Shown piece by piece: positions 62,945-64,000 of a stretch of DNA of 64,000 bases; position 1 is the first letter of the stretch, and each line of letters begins with the position of its first letter. Below the pieces are notes generated by a model. That model was not told the origin of the DNA and did no database searches. It worked only from the letters and a program-made list of their open reading frames with translations. This DNA is from Rotaria macrura (taxonomy: Eukaryota > Rotifera > Eurotatoria > Philodinida > Philodinidae). The stretch lies in the NCBI GenBank assembly GCA_900239685.1, contig OENT01000277.1, positions 1-64,000 of the forward strand, written 5' to 3'. The position numbers and the translations under genes were made by a program.

Positions 62945-63217
62945 ATGGGTAAATTCGATTCTCAATTACGTTTTCTTAAATTTAAACCACCGAAATCTGG
63001 CCCTCGGTAAAGATTCATTGCTGTTTTGAATTTAGAAAAACTAGAAACTTAACTAATTCTCTTATACAGAGTTATCCTTGCTCCTAACTATCGCCTAAAT
63101 CAATTTCAATTTCGTCAAGCATTACCTGCACGATTACGGGATTATGTTCGAGGTGGTGGAACAAGTGCATCAGGTATATTTTCAAAAGAAAAAAGCTATT
63201 CGAGACATAAGTGTTAA
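62945..63217 (+). CDS. Small unknown protein, third gene of the cluster
   Basis: Exon 1 is 62945-63006 and exon 2 starts at 63070 after a 63-bp intron. It reads MGKFDSQLRFLKFKPPK..., then VILAPNYRLNQFQFRQALP and ARLRDYVRGGGTSAS. If exon 2 runs on, the frame ends at TAA 63215-63217 (69 residues) with AATAAA at 63226. Alternatively a GT donor at 63174 leads to another exon that I could not find. The protein is basic, has no signal peptide or membrane segment, and its length and charge would suit a small mitochondrial or nucleic-acid-binding protein; that is a guess. No family recognised. It starts 24 nt after the Rpp21 stop. Confidence 0.55.
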
Positions 63218-64000
63218 TGTATGATAATAAAATTGTACACTCACACCAACGATGTATCAGACATGTTTCGTCATGATCTCTTATGGAATGGGTTAAGAAT
63301 ATGACGAAAATTTGTTATTGTGCTGCCTGTTCATTGTTAGTAATGTTTTTTAAACTGGCATAGATGCTCGTCAAAACAAAATGAAGACCTGTTTAATGTT
63401 TTTCTAGAGTTTGCTCTCTCTCTCTCTCTAGGTCCTAAAAAGTCTTTAAAATATTTGTCAATTATGACAGTACTTAAATTCGTTTCTGAATATTTTACTC
63501 TAATTGATAAATTTAACATTTGTATTAACTAATTGAAATTTTGCGAGATTTACTATTGAATGAAGTCGGTGCATATTGTTTTTGGTATCATCAATCAGCA
63601 GTAGAATTAATTATGATATTCGTAATTCAAAAGAGTTAGAAAAAAATATAGGGTACCAATAAAATTTCAGATTAGTCGAAAGACAGGATAGCGTGCTCAA
63701 CATTTCGTTGAAAGGTGTAAAATTACAATATATAGCATTGAAGTGTAGTGATTGAACTGGTAAATAAGAGAAAAAAATAATAACTCTTACCAGTGCTTAT
63801 ACAATGTATCATATATTTGTCCATCATAGAGAGATGCAGTTCAAATGTATTCGACAGTACGATCCGATTTATTGTCACTACAATAAATTTAAATGCAACA
63901 CAAAGAAGTCGTTAGAATAGTAATTCTAAGTGCAACTATTTTCGAAATGATTAAGAATTCCGATAGTATGTATCGTCAGTAGAATAGTTTTAAAATTTGT
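63218..64000. other. Downstream sequence to the window end
   Basis: A (CT)n microsatellite of about 20 bp lies at 63413-63431. No coding frame with motifs. If the third gene continues by splicing, its remaining exons would be here or beyond the window. Confidence 0.4.

Noticed and set aside
1..64000. CRISPR arrays, rRNA genes, telomeric repeats, reverse transcriptases and viral genes
   Set aside because: Looked for and not seen; no regular spacer-repeat pattern, no TGTGGG-type arrays and no polymerase motifs in any frame.

Overview
This 64 kb window is AT-rich eukaryotic nuclear DNA from an animal. Short spliceosomal introns (mostly about 50-75 bp, GT...AG), metazoan proteins (Pelota, KDEL receptor, RNase P subunit p21, a D8C domain), a WWE+ART ADP-ribosyltransferase, an F-box protein and genes that look acquired from fungi all point to a bdelloid rotifer (Adineta/Rotaria type). 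That assignment is inference; the window has no rRNA or other marker gene.

Layout. 1-6.6 kb: gene-poor, with two tRNA-like modules in opposite orientation. 6.7-8.5 kb (+): membrane-anchored GT61-type glycosyltransferase. 14.1-15.2 kb (+): WWE+ART mono-ADP-ribosyltransferase. 15.2-24 kb: mostly non-coding, with a minisatellite, a small possible zinc-finger ORF and a 0.4 kb inverted-repeat element. 24.2-24.8 kb (+): 3' part of a von Willebrand A domain gene, apparently missing its 5' half. 26.9-28.4 kb (-): delta-9 fatty acyl desaturase fused to cytochrome b5. 36.5-38.9 kb (+): five-exon gene joining an AA11-type lytic polysaccharide monooxygenase to a metazoan D8C domain, with a palindromic MITE in its large intron. 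41.4-43.0 kb (-): purple acid phosphatase with an N-terminal EF-hand. 45.4-46.4 kb (-): retinol/steroid-type short-chain dehydrogenase. 46.6-47.7 kb: transposon with another short palindromic element nested inside it. 52.0-53.2 kb (+): F-box protein. 55.1-56.4 kb: mariner element with a decayed transposase. 57.2-59.1 kb (+): Pelota in four exons. 60.8-63.2 kb (+): KDEL receptor, RNase P p21 and a small unknown gene, closely packed on one strand.

How it fits together. The right end is housekeeping: ribosome rescue (Pelota), ER retrieval (KDEL receptor) and tRNA 5' processing (Rpp21). The last three genes look like a spliced-leader operon, with 24 nt between the Rpp21 stop and the next ATG and acceptor-like AG sites directly before the start codons. 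The rest is accessory, secreted or membrane enzymes separated by long gene-poor DNA with small DNA transposons. The most unusual item is the LPMO-D8C fusion, a probable fungal-type secreted oxidase recombined with an animal extracellular domain. All spliced models were assembled by eye from reading frames, splice sites and family motifs; no search was run.
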